DNA of 52,607 nucleotides from an uncultured Bacteroidota bacterium. Lineage in GTDB: Bacteria > Bacteroidota > Bacteroidia > Flavobacteriales > Flavobacteriaceae. Shown one piece after another: positions 10,021 to 21,605 of this stretch. Under the pieces are notes generated by a model that did no database searches, had not been told where the DNA came from, and saw only the letters and a program-made list of their open reading frames with translations. Made by a program: the position numbers and the translations under genes. The stretch's first letter is position 1. Each line of letters starts with the position of its first letter. The stretch covers positions 1 through 52,607 of the forward strand of contig CABXBY010000003.1 of assembly GCA_902510655.1 (NCBI GenBank). Direction: 5' to 3'.

Positions 10021-11313
10021 TTAAAAATCAACTTTAAAAGCTTCTTTTCTAGGGTAAAATGCTTTATCCCCTAATTCTTCCTCAATTCTTAATAATTGAT
10101 TATATTTTGCAATTCTGTCACTTCTTGAAGCTGAACCAGTTTTAATTTGGCCTGTTGATAATCCAACAGCTAAATCAGCTATAGTATTATCTTCTGTTTC
10201 ACCAGACCTATGGGACATCACGCTAGTAAATCCTGCAGCATGAGCCATATTTACTGCATTAATAGTCTCTGTGAGAGTTCCAATCTGATTAACTTTTATT
10301 AGAATCGAGTTAGCTATATTATTTTCTATCCCGTTCCTTAATCTTTCAACATTTGTAACAAATAAATCATCTCCAACGATCTGAACTCTATCACCACATA
10401 TTTTAGTTAAGTGTGCCCAACCGTCCCAATCGTTTTCGTCCATACCATCCTCAATTGATATAATAGGAAATTCAGATGATAAATCAGCTAAGTATTCAGC
10501 TTGTTGCTTAGAATTTAATACCTTTCCTTCTTTTCCTTCAAAAATTGAATAATCGTACATTCCATTTTTATAAAACTCAGATGAAGCACAGTCCAAAGCA
10601 ATCATAACTTGCTTTCCAGCTTGGTATCCAGATTTTTCAATGGCTTTAATAATTGTATTTAGAGCATCTTCTGTACCATCAAGTTTTGGTGCAAAACCAC
10701 CTTCATCTCCTACTGACGTTGTCAAACCTCTATCTGAGAGAATCTTCTTTAAATTGTGGAAAATTTCAGACCCAATCTGCATTGCTTGAGTAAAACTTTC
10801 AGCTTCAACTGGCATAATCATAAACTCTTGAAAAGCTATTGGTGCATCTGAATGTGATCCTCCGTTAATAATATTCATCATCGGAACCGGTAGTGTAGTA
10901 CTCTTGTCATTTGAAATATATGTATGTAAAGAAATTCCTTTAGAGTTACTTGCGGCTTTAGCCAATGCTAGAGAAACACCTAAAATTGCATTAGCTCCTA
11001 ATTTTGCTTTGTTGGGGGTTCCATCAATTTTAATCATCAGATTATCAATATTTTCTTGATCAAATACTGAAAGACCTATTAATTCTTTTGCTAATATGTT
11101 ATTTACATTAGAAACAGCTTTTAAAACACCTTTTCCCATATAATCGTTTCCACCATCTCTTAATTCTACGGCTTCATGTTCACCAGTTGAGGCACCAGAT
11201 GGAACTGCAGCTCTACCTAAAAAACCATCATCAGTTAATATATCTACCTCAACAGTTGGATTCCCTCTGGAATCAAAAATTTGTCTAGCTCTAATTTTAC
11301 TTATTTTACTCAT
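10021..11313 (-). CDS. eno: Enolase
   Basis: [44 protein letters not shown]. Confidence 0.98.
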   Translation of the reverse strand: MSKISKIRARQIFDSRGNPTVEVDILTDDGFLGRAAVPSGASTGEHEAVELRDGGNDYMGKGVLKAVSNVNNILAKELIGLSVFDQENIDNLMIKIDGTPNKAKLGANAILGVSLALAKAASNSKGISLHTYISNDKSTTLPVPMMNIINGGSHSDAPIAFQEFMIMPVEAESFTQAMQIGSEIFHNLKKILSDRGLTTSVGDEGGFAPKLDGTEDALNTIIKAIEKSGYQAGKQVMIALDCASSEFYKNGMYDYSIFEGKEGKVLNSKQQAEYLADLSSEFPIISIEDGMDENDWDGWAHLTKICGDRVQIVGDDLFVTNVERLRNGIENNIANSILIKVNQIGTLTETINAVNMAHAAGFTSVMSHRSGETEDNTIADLAVGLSTGQIKTGSASRSDRIAKYNQLLRIEEELGDKAFYPRKEAFKVDF

Positions 11314-12421
11314 TAATATTAGATTTTATTAGTTCAATGAATTGATCAAAAAGATAATTAGAATCATGAGGCCCAGGACTAGCCTCAGGATGATATTGAA
11401 CAGAGAAACAATTTTTATTTTTTATACTTATTCCTGCTATTGTATTATCATTTAGATGTAAATGTGTTATTTCTATATCTTTATTTTTTTCAGCTTCAAT
11501 TTTATTTATAGCAAACCCATGATTTTGAGAGGTAATTTCACCTTTTCCAGTAATTAAGTTAATAACAGGGTGGTTAATTCCCCTATGTCCATTATGCATT
11601 TTATAAGTAGATATCCCATTTGCAAGAGCAATTACTTGATGACCTAGACATATTCCAAATAAAGGCTTATTAAGTTTCAACACTTCTCTAGCAAGAATAA
11701 TTGCCGAAGACAAAGGCTCTGGATCACCTGGACCATTCGAAATAAAATATCCGTCAGGATTCCAACTAGTTAAATCATCGAGTGAAGAATCATATGGAAA
11801 AACTTTAATATATGCTCCCCTATTTGCTAAGTTTCTTAATATATTTAATTTAATACCAAGATCTAAAGCAGCAATTTTAATAGCAGAATCAGGGTCTCCA
11901 AAAAAATATGGTTTCTTTGTTGAAACTTTTGAAGCCAATTCAAGCCCCTTCATTGAGGGAGTTTTCGATAATTCTAATTTCAAGGATTCAACAGAATTAA
12001 TATCTGTAGAAATCACAGCATTCATAGCTCCGTTATCACGAATATGTGAAACTAATGCTCTTGTATCTACATCCGAAATAGCTACAACATTATGTTCAAT
12101 AAATAAATTCTGTAAAGAATTATTGGCAGCCGGTCTTGAATAATTATAATTAAAATTTTTACAAATTAAACCAGCAATTTTAGGAGAATTTGATTCAATA
12201 TCTGTATCACTAACTCCATAATTTCCAATATGTGCATTAGTAGTAACCATAAGCTGACCATAATAAGAGGGGTCAGTAAAAATTTCTTGATAACCAGTCA
12301 TTCCAGTGTTAAAACACAATTCCCCAAAAGCTGAACCTTTAACTCCAAGTGCTTTACCAAAAAAAACCGTGCCATCATCGAGAAGAACAAATGCTTTTTC
12401 TAATTTTTTGTTGTTTTTCAT
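11306..12421 (-). CDS. carA: Carbamoyl-phosphate synthase small subunit
   Basis: Glutamine amidotransferase motifs [13 protein letters not shown] and [17 protein letters not shown] track starts at a TTG at 12430; the ATG at 12421 ([18 protein letters not shown]) is a better start. Confidence 0.95.
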   Translation of the reverse strand: MKNNKKLEKAFVLLDDGTVFFGKALGVKGSAFGELCFNTGMTGYQEIFTDPSYYGQLMVTTNAHIGNYGVSDTDIESNSPKIAGLICKNFNYNYSRPAANNSLQNLFIEHNVVAISDVDTRALVSHIRDNGAMNAVISTDINSVESLKLELSKTPSMKGLELASKVSTKKPYFFGDPDSAIKIAALDLGIKLNILRNLANRGAYIKVFPYDSSLDDLTSWNPDGYFISNGPGDPEPLSSAIILAREVLKLNKPLFGICLGHQVIALANGISTYKMHNGHRGINHPVINLITGKGEITSQNHGFAINKIEAEKNKDIEITHLHLNDNTIAGISIKNKNCFSVQYHPEASPGPHDSNYLFDQFIELIKSNINE

Positions 12422-12427
12422 GGAATC

Positions 12428-12435
12428 CAAAAATA
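12428..12435 (-). promoter_or_regulatory. Candidate -7 element (TATTTTTG) for carA
   Basis: Reverse strand TATTTTTG matches the Bacteroidetes TANNTTTG element. A TCTG sequence lies about 19 nt upstream, within the terminator loop. The box ends 6 nt before the carA ATG. Confidence 0.5.
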
Positions 12436-12439
12436 ATAC

Positions 12440-12471
12440 AAAAAAAGGGATAAACAGAATGTTTATCCCTT
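12440..12471 (-). terminator. Intrinsic terminator of the ribosomal superoperon (after rplQ)
   Basis: Perfect 11-bp inverted repeat AAGGGATAAAC/GTTTATCCCTT (12445-12455 / 12461-12471), followed on the minus strand by a T-tract. Confidence 0.9.
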
Positions 12472-12505
12472 ATAATTGATAAAAATTATAAATAATATAA
12501 TTATT

Positions 12506-13186
12506 TTATGAATCAGTTTCTTTTTTATCAGAATCTGATTGGTTTGTTTCATTATCTTCATTTTTAGGTGTTGATTCTTCAACAACTGGAGCTGCTTCTT
12601 CAACAACTGGAGCTGCTGCTTCAACAACTGGAGCTGCTGCTTCAACAACTGGAGCTGCTTCTTCAACAACTAGAGCTGCTTCTTCAACAACTGGAGCAGC
12701 TGCTTCAACAACTGGAGCTGCTTCTTCAACAACTGGAGCTGCTTCTTCAACAACAGCATCAGATTTTTTAGAAGATTTTTTTCTTCTTCTAGTTTTCTTA
12801 GCAGAGTCCGTTCCAGCATTGTAAATAGTATTGTAATCAACTAATTCAATCATAGCCATACTAGCATTATCGCCAAGTCTATTTCCTAGTTTAATAATTC
12901 TAGTATAACCGCCTGGTCTATCACCAATTTTTACAGAAATATCTCTAAATAACTCAGTAACAGCATATTTATTTTTCAAATAACTAAAAACTATTCTTCT
13001 ATTGTGAGTTGAATCAGATTTTGATTTAGTAATCAAGGGTTCGATATATTTTTTTAAAGCTTTAGCTTTAGCAACTGTTGTGTTAATAGACTTATGTTCA
13101 ATTAAGGAACAAGCCATGTTAGCTAACATGTATTTTCTATGAGGAGTTTTTCTTCCTAAATGTGCTATCTTTTTTCCGTGTCTCAT
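12506..13186 (-). CDS. rplQ: 50S ribosomal protein L17 with repetitive C-terminal extension
   Basis: [37 protein letters not shown] is L17; followed by (VVEEAAP)n and an acidic tail. Confidence 0.97.
   Translation of the reverse strand: MRHGKKIAHLGRKTPHRKYMLANMACSLIEHKSINTTVAKAKALKKYIEPLITKSKSDSTHNRRIVFSYLKNKYAVTELFRDISVKIGDRPGGYTRIIKLGNRLGDNASMAMIELVDYNTIYNAGTDSAKKTRRRKKSSKKSDAVVEEAAPVVEEAAPVVEAAAPVVEEAALVVEEAAPVVEAAAPVVEAAAPVVEEAAPVVEESTPKNEDNETNQSDSDKKETDS
12566..12754 (-). repeat. 21-bp tandem repeat, about 9 units, encoding VV-E-(E/A)-AAP
   Basis: Protein units [28 protein letters not shown] read directly; 189 bp = 9 x 21. Confidence 0.95.
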
Positions 13187-13195
13187 AATATTTAA

Positions 13196-14188
13196 TTATT
13201 CTTTATCTAATTTATATTTAGATAAATCCATTCCGAAATTTAGGCCTTTAACTATAACCAATTCTTCTAATTCTGTGAGTGATTTTTTTCCAAAGTTTCT
13301 AAATTTCATTAAGTCACTTTTATTGAACGATACTAAATCTCCCAAAGTATCAACTTCAGCAGCTTTTAAACAGTTTAAAGCTCTAACAGATAGATCCATA
13401 TCAATTAATCTAGTCTTTAAAAGCTGTCTCATATGTAAAGATTCCTCATCATAAGTTTCAGTTTGAGCTATCTCATCAGCCTCAAGCGTTATTCTTTCAT
13501 CAGAAAATAACATAAAGTGATGAATCAAAGTTTTTGCTCCTTCAGTCAAAGCATCTTTTGGATGAATTGAGCCATCTGTTATAATTTCAAAAATTAATTT
13601 TTCGTAATCAGTTTTTTGCTCTACTCTAAAATTTTCAATTGTATACTTCACATTTTTAATTGGAGTGAAGATAGAATCCATAAAAATAGTCCCTATTGGA
13701 GCACCAACCTTTTTGTTTTCTTCAGCAGGTACATATCCTCTACCTTTTTCAATAGTAAGCTCTAAATTGAAACTTACATTTTTTTCTAGATTACAAATTA
13801 TTAAATCTGGATTTAAAACCTGAAAGCCCGATATATATTTTTGCAGATCACCAGCTAAGATTTGCTCTTGACCTAATATAGAAACTGTTACGTTTTCATT
13901 CTCAACAGTATCAATCTGTCTCTTTAAACAAACTTGTTTTAGGTTTAGAATTATTTCTGTAACATCCTCAACTATTCCTGGAAGAGATGAAAATTCATGA
14001 TCAATATTTTCTATTTTTACAGATGTAAAAGCAAAGCCTTCAAGAGAAGATAACAAAACTCTTCTCAATGCATTACCTACTGTCAAACCATATCCTGGTT
14101 CTAGAGGTCTAAATTCGAATTTACCTTCGAATTCAGATGAATCAATCATTATAACTTTGTCTGGTTTTTGAAAATTAAATACTGGCAT
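13196..14188 (-). CDS. rpoA: DNA-directed RNA polymerase subunit alpha
   Basis: [23 protein letters not shown] and C-terminal CTD. Confidence 0.98.
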   Translation of the reverse strand: MPVFNFQKPDKVIMIDSSEFEGKFEFRPLEPGYGLTVGNALRRVLLSSLEGFAFTSVKIENIDHEFSSLPGIVEDVTEIILNLKQVCLKRQIDTVENENVTVSILGQEQILAGDLQKYISGFQVLNPDLIICNLEKNVSFNLELTIEKGRGYVPAEENKKVGAPIGTIFMDSIFTPIKNVKYTIENFRVEQKTDYEKLIFEIITDGSIHPKDALTEGAKTLIHHFMLFSDERITLEADEIAQTETYDEESLHMRQLLKTRLIDMDLSVRALNCLKAAEVDTLGDLVSFNKSDLMKFRNFGKKSLTELEELVIVKGLNFGMDLSKYKLDKE

Positions 14189-14204
14189 AATTAAAATGTT
14201 TTTT

Positions 14205-14810
14205 TTATTTCGAATATAATTCGACGATTAATTGTTCTTTGATGTTTTCTGGAATTTGTGCTCTTTCAGGGATGGAAACAAATGCTCCTTCCATTCTGTC
14301 ACTATTCCAAGAAATCCATTCATATACGGATGAATTATTGGATAATGAATTCTCTATTGAAGAAATTGTTTTAGATTTTTCACGAACACCAATAACTTCT
14401 CCAGCTTTTATTGTTCTAGAGGGAATATTACAAAGTACTCCGCCAACAGTAATATGTCTATGACTGACTAATTGACGAGCAGCGCTTCTTGATGATGCAA
14501 TTCCCAATCTATAAACAATATTATCTAATCTAGACTCACATAGTTGAAGTAATACTTCACCAGTGACTCCTTTACTTTGATTAGCCTTTTTAAATAAGTT
14601 TCTAAATTGTCGCTCAAGTATACCATATGTGTACTTAGCTTTTTGTTTCTCCATTAACTGAATAGCGTATTCAGATTTTTTTCCACGTCTTCTATTATTT
14701 CCGTGTTGTCCTGGGGGATAATTTTTCTTTTCAAAAGATTTATCCTCTCCGAAAATTGGTTCTCCAAATTTTCTTGCAATTTTGGTTTTTGGACCGGTAT
14801 ATCTTGCCAT
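14205..14810 (-). CDS. rpsD: 30S ribosomal protein S4
   Basis: [22 protein letters not shown]4 RNA-binding motif. Confidence 0.98.
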   Translation of the reverse strand: MARYTGPKTKIARKFGEPIFGEDKSFEKKNYPPGQHGNNRRRGKKSEYAIQLMEKQKAKYTYGILERQFRNLFKKANQSKGVTGEVLLQLCESRLDNIVYRLGIASSRSAARQLVSHRHITVGGVLCNIPSRTIKAGEVIGVREKSKTISSIENSLSNNSSVYEWISWNSDRMEGAFVSIPERAQIPENIKEQLIVELYSK

Positions 14811-14876
14811 ATTATTGTTTTTTTAATTTTTGTGAATTAAGGTCTGTCCTTCGACAAAAATGTATTATTTATTAAT

Positions 14877-15260
14877 TTAAACTCTTCTTCTTTTTGGTGG
14901 TCTACACCCGTTGTGAGGCATTGGAGTAACATCATATATTTCTGTTACCTCAATACCATTATTGTGTATTGTTCTAATTGCTGATTCTCTTCCGTTTCCA
15001 GGTCCCTTAACATAAACTTTAGCTTTTCGCATTCCTGCATCATGTGCAACTTTAACAGCTTCTTCAGCAGCTAATTGTGCAGCATAAGGTGTGTTTTTCT
15101 TAGAACCTCTAAAGCCCATTTTTCCAGCAGAAGACCACGAAATAACTTCACCTTTTTTATTAGTTAGTGAAATAATAATATTATTAAATGAAGCATTTAT
15201 ATGCGCTTCACCAAATGAGTCTACTATTACTTTTCTTTTTTTAGATACTGATTTAGCCAT
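14877..15260 (-). CDS. rpsK: 30S ribosomal protein S11
   Basis: [54 protein letters not shown]. Confidence 0.98.
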   Translation of the reverse strand: MAKSVSKKRKVIVDSFGEAHINASFNNIIISLTNKKGEVISWSSAGKMGFRGSKKNTPYAAQLAAEEAVKVAHDAGMRKAKVYVKGPGNGRESAIRTIHNNGIEVTEIYDVTPMPHNGCRPPKRRRV

Positions 15261-15268
15261 AATAAATA

Positions 15269-15643
15269 TTATTTAGTTACTTTCTTTTTATTTGCAACTG
15301 TTTTTCTCTTACCTTTTCTAGTTCTTGAATTATTTTTAGTTCTTTGACCTCTTAAAGGCAATCCAGATCTATGTCTAATTCCTCTATAACAACCAATATC
15401 CATTAATCTTTTGATATTGATTTGATTTTCAGACCTAAGCTCTCCCTCAATCTTGAAACTACCTACAGCTTCTCTTACCTTAGCTGTATCATCGTCATTC
15501 CAATCAGAAACTTTTTTGTCTTCACTAACTTTAGCTGATTCTAAAATTTTCTTAGCTCTAGATTTACCTATACCAAAAATATAGGTTAAAGCTATTACTC
15601 CACGTTTTTGTTTGGGTATATCAACCCCTGAAATTCTTGCCAT
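15269..15643 (-). CDS. rpsM: 30S ribosomal protein S13
   Basis: [30 protein letters not shown]. Confidence 0.98.
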   Translation of the reverse strand: MARISGVDIPKQKRGVIALTYIFGIGKSRAKKILESAKVSEDKKVSDWNDDDTAKVREAVGSFKIEGELRSENQINIKRLMDIGCYRGIRHRSGLPLRGQRTKNNSRTRKGKRKTVANKKKVTK

Positions 15644-15646
15644 AAT

Positions 15647-15763
15647 TTATCCTTGTCTTTGTTTGAATCTAGGATTCTTTTTATTAATTACATAAAGTCT
15701 TCCCTTTCTTCTTACAATTTTGCATTCGGGACTTCTTTTTTTTACAGATGCTCTAACTTTCAT
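15647..15763 (-). CDS. rpmJ: 50S ribosomal protein L36
   Basis: Translated by hand: [38 protein letters not shown]. Absent from the ORF track because of its size. Confidence 0.95.
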   Translation of the reverse strand: MKVRASVKKRSPECKIVRRKGRLYVINKKNPRFKQRQG

Positions 15764-15766
15764 AAT

Positions 15767-15982
15767 TTATTGTCTATATGTTATTCTAGCTTTAGTTAAA
15801 TCGTAAGGACTCATTTCTAATTTGACCTTATCGCCAGGTAATAATTTTATATAATGCATTCTCATTTTTCCAGAAATATGCGCAGTAACAACGTGACCAT
15901 TTTGTAACTCAACTCTAAACATTGCGTTAGAAAGAGCTTCTATGATAGTACCATCTTGTTCTATTGCTGCTTGTTTTGCCAT
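15767..15982 (-). CDS. infA: Translation initiation factor IF-1
   Basis: [41 protein letters not shown]. Confidence 0.98.
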   Translation of the reverse strand: MAKQAAIEQDGTIIEALSNAMFRVELQNGHVVTAHISGKMRMHYIKLLPGDKVKLEMSPYDLTKARITYRQ

Positions 15983-15983
15983 A

Positions 15984-17330
15984 TTATCCTAATTTTCTTT
16001 TTTTACCAGTTTTCATTAAACCATCATAATGTCTGTTTAATAAATAGGCATTAATTTGTTGAATTGTATCAATAGCAACTCCTACCATAATCAAAAGTGA
16101 AGTACCACCATAAAATAAAGCCCAACCTTGTTGCATTCCCATAATCTGAACAATGATAGCAGGTAATACTGAAACGGCTGCTAAAAATAATGAGCCAGGG
16201 AATGTTATTAGAGACATTATTTTATCTAAAAATTCAGAAGTTTCACCTCCAGGTCTTATGCCAGGAACAAAACCTCCGCTTCTTTTTAAATCATCAGACA
16301 TTTTATTTGTAGGAACAGTGATGGCTGTGTAAAAATATGTAAATACAATAATTAAAAATCCAAACAAAATATTATACCACAGACCAAACATATCTGAAAA
16401 AGAAGTTTGAAGCCATTGTCCAAAACTTGAATCACCAAATAACTGTCCGACATAGGCAGGTGCAAACATTATGGCTTGAGCAAAAATGATTGGCATAACT
16501 CCTGAAGCATTTAATCTTAGGGGAATATATTGTCTTGAACTTGCTTGATTTTTGTCAAATCCACCAGAAGCAGTTCTTCTTGCATATTGGACTGGTACTT
16601 GTCTAACTGCCTTGACTAAAAGCACACAAAGTGCAATTACAACTATCCAAATCACTAGTTCAATTAAAATTGTAATAGCTCCACCATTACTTTGAGTAAC
16701 TCTAGAAGTGAATTCTTGAAAAAATGCTTGAGGAAGGGAAGCTATGATTCCAACAGTAATAAGTAGGGATATTCCATTACCAATACCTTTATCAGTAATT
16801 TTTTCACCTAGCCACATTGCAAAAACACAACCCGTAACTAGTATAACAACAGATGAAAAAACAAAAACAGGTGTTTTTCCAAGTATAAAGGCGCTTTCCG
16901 GAACTCCAAGAGCACCCAAACTGTATAAATATGCAGGAGCTTGAACAACACAAATTAAGATAGTAAGCCATCTAGTAATTTGGTTTATAGTTTTTCTACC
17001 ACTCTCACCTTCCTTTTGAAGTTTTTGTAGATATGGAACTGCAATACCCATTAATTGTACAACAATGGATGCAGAAATATAAGGCATAATTCCAAGTGCA
17101 AAAACTGATGCGTTAGCAAAAGCTCCACCGGTAAAAGCATTTAAAATACCTAACAAACCTCCTCCTTGTGTTCTACTTGAAAGTTCAGCTAATTGGACAG
17201 AATCGATACCCGGAAGAACAACTTGAGCTCCTAGTCTATATATAGCTAGGAAAAATAGAGTTATAAATATTCTATTTTTTAACTCTTCAATTTTCCAGAT
17301 ATTCTTTAATGTTTCAAAAAAACTGCTCAT
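15984..17330 (-). CDS. secY: Preprotein translocase subunit SecY
   Basis: [13 protein letters not shown], multiple TM segments, [27 protein letters not shown]. Confidence 0.98.
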   Translation of the reverse strand: MSSFFETLKNIWKIEELKNRIFITLFFLAIYRLGAQVVLPGIDSVQLAELSSRTQGGGLLGILNAFTGGAFANASVFALGIMPYISASIVVQLMGIAVPYLQKLQKEGESGRKTINQITRWLTILICVVQAPAYLYSLGALGVPESAFILGKTPVFVFSSVVILVTGCVFAMWLGEKITDKGIGNGISLLITVGIIASLPQAFFQEFTSRVTQSNGGAITILIELVIWIVVIALCVLLVKAVRQVPVQYARRTASGGFDKNQASSRQYIPLRLNASGVMPIIFAQAIMFAPAYVGQLFGDSSFGQWLQTSFSDMFGLWYNILFGFLIIVFTYFYTAITVPTNKMSDDLKRSGGFVPGIRPGGETSEFLDKIMSLITFPGSLFLAAVSVLPAIIVQIMGMQQGWALFYGGTSLLIMVGVAIDTIQQINAYLLNRHYDGLMKTGKKRKLG

Positions 17331-17335
17331 AATAA

Positions 17336-17788
17336 TTATAAAGTTATTGCTTCACCTCCACTCTTTTCTATTTGTGCTATAGCACTTTTAGAAAATTTAT
17401 GGGCTGTTATTTTAATAGAAGAACTAATCTTTCCTGAACCTAAAACTTTCACTAGATCATTTTTATTAGCTAAACCGTTATCAATAAAACTTTGAATATC
17501 CATTGATCCTTTAACCTTTTTATTATCAATTAACAATTGAATAGTTTCAAGATTAACAGGCTGGTATTCAACTCTATTAATATTATTAAATCCAAACTTT
17601 GGTACTCGTCTTTGCAAAGGCATTTGACCTCCTTCAAAACCTAGTTTTCTAGAATAACCAGATCTTGACTTAGCACCTTTATGTCCTCTAGTAGCTGTAC
17701 CTCCTTTTCCAGAACCTTGTCCTCTACCAACTCTCTTTTTGGAGGTGTGTATAGATCCTTGCTCTGGTTTTAAATTACTTAAATTCAT
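17336..17788 (-). CDS. rplO: 50S ribosomal protein L15
   Basis: [44 protein letters not shown]. Confidence 0.98.
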   Translation of the reverse strand: MNLSNLKPEQGSIHTSKKRVGRGQGSGKGGTATRGHKGAKSRSGYSRKLGFEGGQMPLQRRVPKFGFNNINRVEYQPVNLETIQLLIDNKKVKGSMDIQSFIDNGLANKNDLVKVLGSGKISSSIKITAHKFSKSAIAQIEKSGGEAITL

Positions 17789-17794
17789 AATTTT

Positions 17795-17971
17795 TTATTT
17801 AATGATAGAAACTAAATGTTTAACCTTGTTTACCATTCCAATGATATTAGGAGTATCCTCATGCTCAACTACTTGACCAATTTTCTTTAATCCTAACGCC
17901 AAAAGAGTCTTTTTTTGATCTCCAGGTCTTTTGATTTCACTTCTAACTTTTTTTATTTTAATTTTTGCCAT
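17795..17971 (-). CDS. rpmD: 50S ribosomal protein L30
   Basis: Translated by hand: MAKIKIKKVRSEIKRPGDQKKTLLALGLKKIGQVVEHEDTPNIIGMVNKVKHLVSIIK*. Absent from the ORF track because of its size. Confidence 0.95.
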   Translation of the reverse strand: MAKIKIKKVRSEIKRPGDQKKTLLALGLKKIGQVVEHEDTPNIIGMVNKVKHLVSIIK

Positions 17972-17973
17972 AA

Positions 17974-18492
17974 TTATCCGTTAAAAACTTTTTCTAATGA
18001 GACACCTCTTTCCTGTGCTACAGTATTTGCATTCCTAAGTCTAAGTAAAGCATCAAAAGTTGCCTTCACAACGTTGTGAGGGTTTGAAGATCCTTGAGAT
18101 TTAGAAAGTACATCTTGAACTCCTAAAGATTCTAATACTGCTCTAACTGCTCCACCAGCTATAACTCCGGTACCCTGAGATGCAGGTTTTATAAACACCT
18201 TTGCTCCTCCATGTTTTCCTTTTTGCTCATGAGGAAGAGTAGAATTATGTAAAGCTATTCTTACTAAATTCTTTTTTGCATCTTCTACAGCTTTTGCTAT
18301 TGAAGTTGCAACATCTTTTGATTTTCCTAAACCATGACCAACAACTCCATTTTCATCGCCTACAACAACTATAGCTGTAAAACCAAACGCTCTACCACCC
18401 TTAGTTACTTTAGTAACACGTTGTATGCTTACTAAACGATCTTTAAGATCTAATCCTCCAGGTTTAACAAATTCGTTTTTATTATTTTTCAT
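17974..18492 (-). CDS. rpsE: 30S ribosomal protein S5
   Basis: [40 protein letters not shown]. Confidence 0.98.
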   Translation of the reverse strand: MKNNKNEFVKPGGLDLKDRLVSIQRVTKVTKGGRAFGFTAIVVVGDENGVVGHGLGKSKDVATSIAKAVEDAKKNLVRIALHNSTLPHEQKGKHGGAKVFIKPASQGTGVIAGGAVRAVLESLGVQDVLSKSQGSSNPHNVVKATFDALLRLRNANTVAQERGVSLEKVFNG

Positions 18493-18495
18493 AAA

Positions 18496-18852
18496 TTAAA
18501 ATTTAAGTCCAGCTTCTCTTGCACCTTCAGCTAATGATTTAACTCTCCCATGATATAAGTATCCGCTTCTATCAAAACCTATTTTTTCAATACCAGCTTT
18601 AACAGCTTTAGAACCTATTGAAATTCCAACCAATTTGGATAATTCAATCTTGGTTTTTGTACTATCTGCGATATCTTTATCTCTAGATGATGCTGCAGCT
18701 AAAGTTTTACCATTAACATCATCAACTATTTGAGCGTAGATTTCTTTATTACTTCTAAACACTGACAATCTTGGTCTACTTTCACTACCATAGACATGCT
18801 GTCTTATTCTTTTTTTTATTTTCTTTCTCTTTTCTACTTTTGACAAACTCAT
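18496..18852 (-). CDS. rplR: 50S ribosomal protein L18
   Basis: [31 protein letters not shown]. Confidence 0.97.
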   Translation of the reverse strand: MSLSKVEKRKKIKKRIRQHVYGSESRPRLSVFRSNKEIYAQIVDDVNGKTLAAASSRDKDIADSTKTKIELSKLVGISIGSKAVKAGIEKIGFDRSGYLYHGRVKSLAEGAREAGLKF

Positions 18853-18863
18853 TTTCTATAAAT

Positions 18864-19406
18864 TTATGCAGACTTACCTGCTTTTCTACGTATTTGTTCT
18901 CCAACATACTTAACTCCTTTTCCTTTGTATGGTTCAGGTTTTCTAAAACCTCTGATTTTTGAAGCTATAGAACCTACAAGTTGTTTATCTAAAGAAGTTA
19001 ACTTAATAAGAGGGTTTTTACCCTTTTCTGACACAGTTTCAACTTTTACTTCAGATGGAATTTGAAATACAATATTGTGTGAAAACCCTAATGCTAACTC
19101 AAGCTTTTGACCTTGATTAGAAGCTCTATATCCAACACCAACTAATTCCAGTTCTTTTATCCAACCTTTCGAAACTCCTTCAACCATATTAAAAAATAAT
19201 GCTCTATATAAACCATGTTTTGCTTTAATTGGTTTAGAATCATTAATTCTTTTAATTATTAATTGATTTTCAACTTGTTCAATAGTTATAGAATCATAAG
19301 ACTGAGAAAGTTCTCCCAATTTTCCTTTAACAGTTAAAGAATTTGGTTGAATCTCGACTGAGACACCTTCTGGAATTGATATTGGATTGTTTCCTACTCT
19401 TGACAT
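18864..19406 (-). CDS. rplF: 50S ribosomal protein L6
   Basis: MSRVGNNPISIPEGVSVEI; PEPYKGKGVKYVGEQIRRKAGK. Confidence 0.98.
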   Translation of the reverse strand: MSRVGNNPISIPEGVSVEIQPNSLTVKGKLGELSQSYDSITIEQVENQLIIKRINDSKPIKAKHGLYRALFFNMVEGVSKGWIKELELVGVGYRASNQGQKLELALGFSHNIVFQIPSEVKVETVSEKGKNPLIKLTSLDKQLVGSIASKIRGFRKPEPYKGKGVKYVGEQIRRKAGKSA

Positions 19407-19417
19407 TTTATTAATTT

Positions 19418-19816
19418 TTAATGTACGTAACAGAGAATTTCTCCACCTACGTTAGATTGTTTTGCTTTTTTTCCAGTCATTAGGCCTTTGGAAGTAGAAA
19501 CAATTGCTATTCCTAAACCGTTGAGAACTCTTGGTAAACTAATTGAATCTGAATATTTTCTTAACCCAGGTTTACTAATTCTTTCTAACTTTTTTATGAC
19601 TGGTTCTTTAGTATAAGAATTATATTTTAGAGCAATTTTGATACTACCTTGGGTAGAATCATCCTCAAATTTATAACTCAAAATATAGCCTTGATCAAAC
19701 AATATTTTTGTGATTTCCTTTTTAACATTGGAAGCAGGAATAGAAACAACTTTGTGACCAGCACTATTAGCATTTCTGATTCTTGTTAAATAATCTGCAA
19801 TTGGATCTGTATTCAT
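19418..19816 (-). CDS. rpsH: 30S ribosomal protein S8
   Basis: [47 protein letters not shown]. Confidence 0.98.
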   Translation of the reverse strand: MNTDPIADYLTRIRNANSAGHKVVSIPASNVKKEITKILFDQGYILSYKFEDDSTQGSIKIALKYNSYTKEPVIKKLERISKPGLRKYSDSISLPRVLNGLGIAIVSTSKGLMTGKKAKQSNVGGEILCYVH

Positions 19817-19828
19817 TTTTATATTTAT

Positions 19829-20098
19829 TTACCAGCTAGCTTTTCTAACTCCTGGGATTAAACCTTTATTTGCCATTTCTCTAAATAAAACTCTAGAAAT
19901 ACCGAATTGTCTCATATAACCTTTTGGTCTTCCTGTAAGTTTACATCGGTTGTGAGCTCTAACAGGAGATGAATTTTTTGGTAATTTTTGAAGTCCTTCA
20001 TAATCACCAGCTTCTTTCAAAGCTTTTCTCTTATCAGCATACTTAGCACATAATTTTGCTCTTTTGACCTCTCGGGCCTTCATTGATTCTTTAGCCAT
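19829..20098 (-). CDS. rpsN: 30S ribosomal protein S14
   Basis: [50 protein letters not shown]. Confidence 0.98.
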   Translation of the reverse strand: MAKESMKAREVKRAKLCAKYADKRKALKEAGDYEGLQKLPKNSSPVRAHNRCKLTGRPKGYMRQFGISRVLFREMANKGLIPGVRKASW

Positions 20099-20100
20099 AA

Positions 20101-20652
20101 TTAATTCTTTTTAAAAGGTAAACCTAGTTCAGTTAATAATGATTTAGCTTCTTTGTCTGTTTTAGCACTGGTTACAAAAGTTATATCCATACCAGAAATT
20201 TTATTTACTTTATCGATGTCAATCTCAGGAAAAATAATTTGTTCAGTAACTCCTAAATTATAGTTTCCTCTTCCATCAAAACCAGAGGCTTTGATTCCTT
20301 GAAAGTCTCTAACTCTTGGAAGAGCAGAAGTTATCAATCTATCTAAAAACTCATACATTCTTTCAGCTCTTAAAGTAACCTTTGCTCCAATTGGCATTCC
20401 CTTTCTCAATTTGAAAGTAGCAACATCTTTTTTAGATAAAGTTGAAATAGCTTTTTGACCAGAAATAGTTGATAATTCATCTATAGCATGATCTATTAAT
20501 TTTTTATCTGCAACGGCACCACCTACTCCTTTGCTAATAACAATTTTTTTAAGTTGTGGTACCATCATTACATTACTGTAAGAATATTCTTCTTTCAAAG
20601 AAGATATAATTCTTTCATTAAATTCTTTTTTTAATCTAGGTTGGTAATTCAT
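20101..20652 (-). CDS. rplE: 50S ribosomal protein L5
   Basis: [41 protein letters not shown]. Confidence 0.98.
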   Translation of the reverse strand: MNYQPRLKKEFNERIISSLKEEYSYSNVMMVPQLKKIVISKGVGGAVADKKLIDHAIDELSTISGQKAISTLSKKDVATFKLRKGMPIGAKVTLRAERMYEFLDRLITSALPRVRDFQGIKASGFDGRGNYNLGVTEQIIFPEIDIDKVNKISGMDITFVTSAKTDKEAKSLLTELGLPFKKN

Positions 20653-20654
20653 AA

Positions 20655-20966
20655 TTAAATTATTTCGTCAGATTTTAATGCAACTCTATTTTTTTGTCCA
20701 TCAATAGTTTTATATCCAACTCTAGTCGTTTCACCTTTTTTTGTAAGAAGTGAAAGATTAGAAATATGGATTGGGGCTTCTTGCTCAGTAATACCACCTT
20801 TTGGATTCTGAGAACTAGGCTTATTATGTTTTTTAACCATATTAACCCCTTCAACAATTGCTAAGTTTTTAGATCTTAGTAATTTAACAATTTTACCCTC
20901 AGAACCTTTATGGTCTCCGGCCAAAACTCTTACTTGATCTCCAGTTTTTACTTTAATTTTAATCAT
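20655..20966 (-). CDS. rplX: 50S ribosomal protein L24
   Basis: [59 protein letters not shown]. Confidence 0.97.
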   Translation of the reverse strand: MIKIKVKTGDQVRVLAGDHKGSEGKIVKLLRSKNLAIVEGVNMVKKHNKPSSQNPKGGITEQEAPIHISNLSLLTKKGETTRVGYKTIDGQKNRVALKSDEII

Positions 20967-20968
20967 AA

Positions 20969-21337
20969 TTATAAAACTTCAGGTGCTAGTGAAACGATTT
21001 TCATAAATTTTTTATCTCTAAGCTCTCTTGCTACTGGACCGAAAACACGAGTTCCTCTCATTTCACCAGCGGCGTCTAATAACACACAAGCATTATCGTC
21101 AAACCTAATATATGAACCATCTTTTCTTCTAACTTCTTTTTTTGTTCTTACTACTACAGCAGTTGAAACTTGTCCTTTTTTAACTGTACCATTTGGAGTT
21201 GAGTGTTTAACTGTGATAACTATTTTGTCACCAACAGAAGCATACCTTCTTTTTGTTCCACCAAGCACTCTAATAGTAAGTACTTCCTTAGCACCAGTAT
21301 TGTCAGCTACAGTTAATCTTGATTCTTGTTGTACCAT
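20969..21337 (-). CDS. rplN: 50S ribosomal protein L14
   Basis: [27 protein letters not shown]. Confidence 0.98.
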   Translation of the reverse strand: MVQQESRLTVADNTGAKEVLTIRVLGGTKRRYASVGDKIVITVKHSTPNGTVKKGQVSTAVVVRTKKEVRRKDGSYIRFDDNACVLLDAAGEMRGTRVFGPVARELRDKKFMKIVSLAPEVL

Positions 21338-21594
21338 TATTTAGCTCTTTCTAAAATTTGAACAAGTCTCCAGCATTTTGATTTACTTAAAGGTCTTGTT
21401 TCCATTATTTTTACAGTATCTCCAATATTACATTCGTTTTCTTGGTCGTGTGCAATATATTTTTTAGTCTTTAAAACGAATTTTCCATACATCGGGTGTT
21501 TTACCTTGTTAACTTCAGCAACAACAATAGATTTTTCCATTTTGTTACTAGTAACAATTCCAATTCTTTCTTTTCTTAGGTTTCTTGTTTCCAT
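21337..21594 (-). CDS. rpsQ: 30S ribosomal protein S17
   Basis: [34 protein letters not shown]. Confidence 0.97.
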   Translation of the reverse strand: METRNLRKERIGIVTSNKMEKSIVVAEVNKVKHPMYGKFVLKTKKYIAHDQENECNIGDTVKIMETRPLSKSKCWRLVQILERAK

Positions 21595-21605
21595 TTATAA
21601 AAGTT

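Noticed and set aside
12463-12771. Overlapping long ORFs 12463..12669 (-) and 12568..12771 (+) with Leu/Gln repeats
   Set aside because: Out-of-frame and antisense readings of the rplQ 21-bp repeat, which is stop-free in several frames because its unit length is divisible by 3.
15647-15763. L36 with only one Cys, apparently lacking the zinc ribbon
   Set aside because: This C-minus form appears to be the normal flavobacterial L36 sequence, so not unusual.
20910-21344. 144-aa plus-strand ORF antisense to rplN/rplX
   Set aside because: Fully antisense to highly conserved ribosomal genes, no family resemblance, no promoter; chance open frame.
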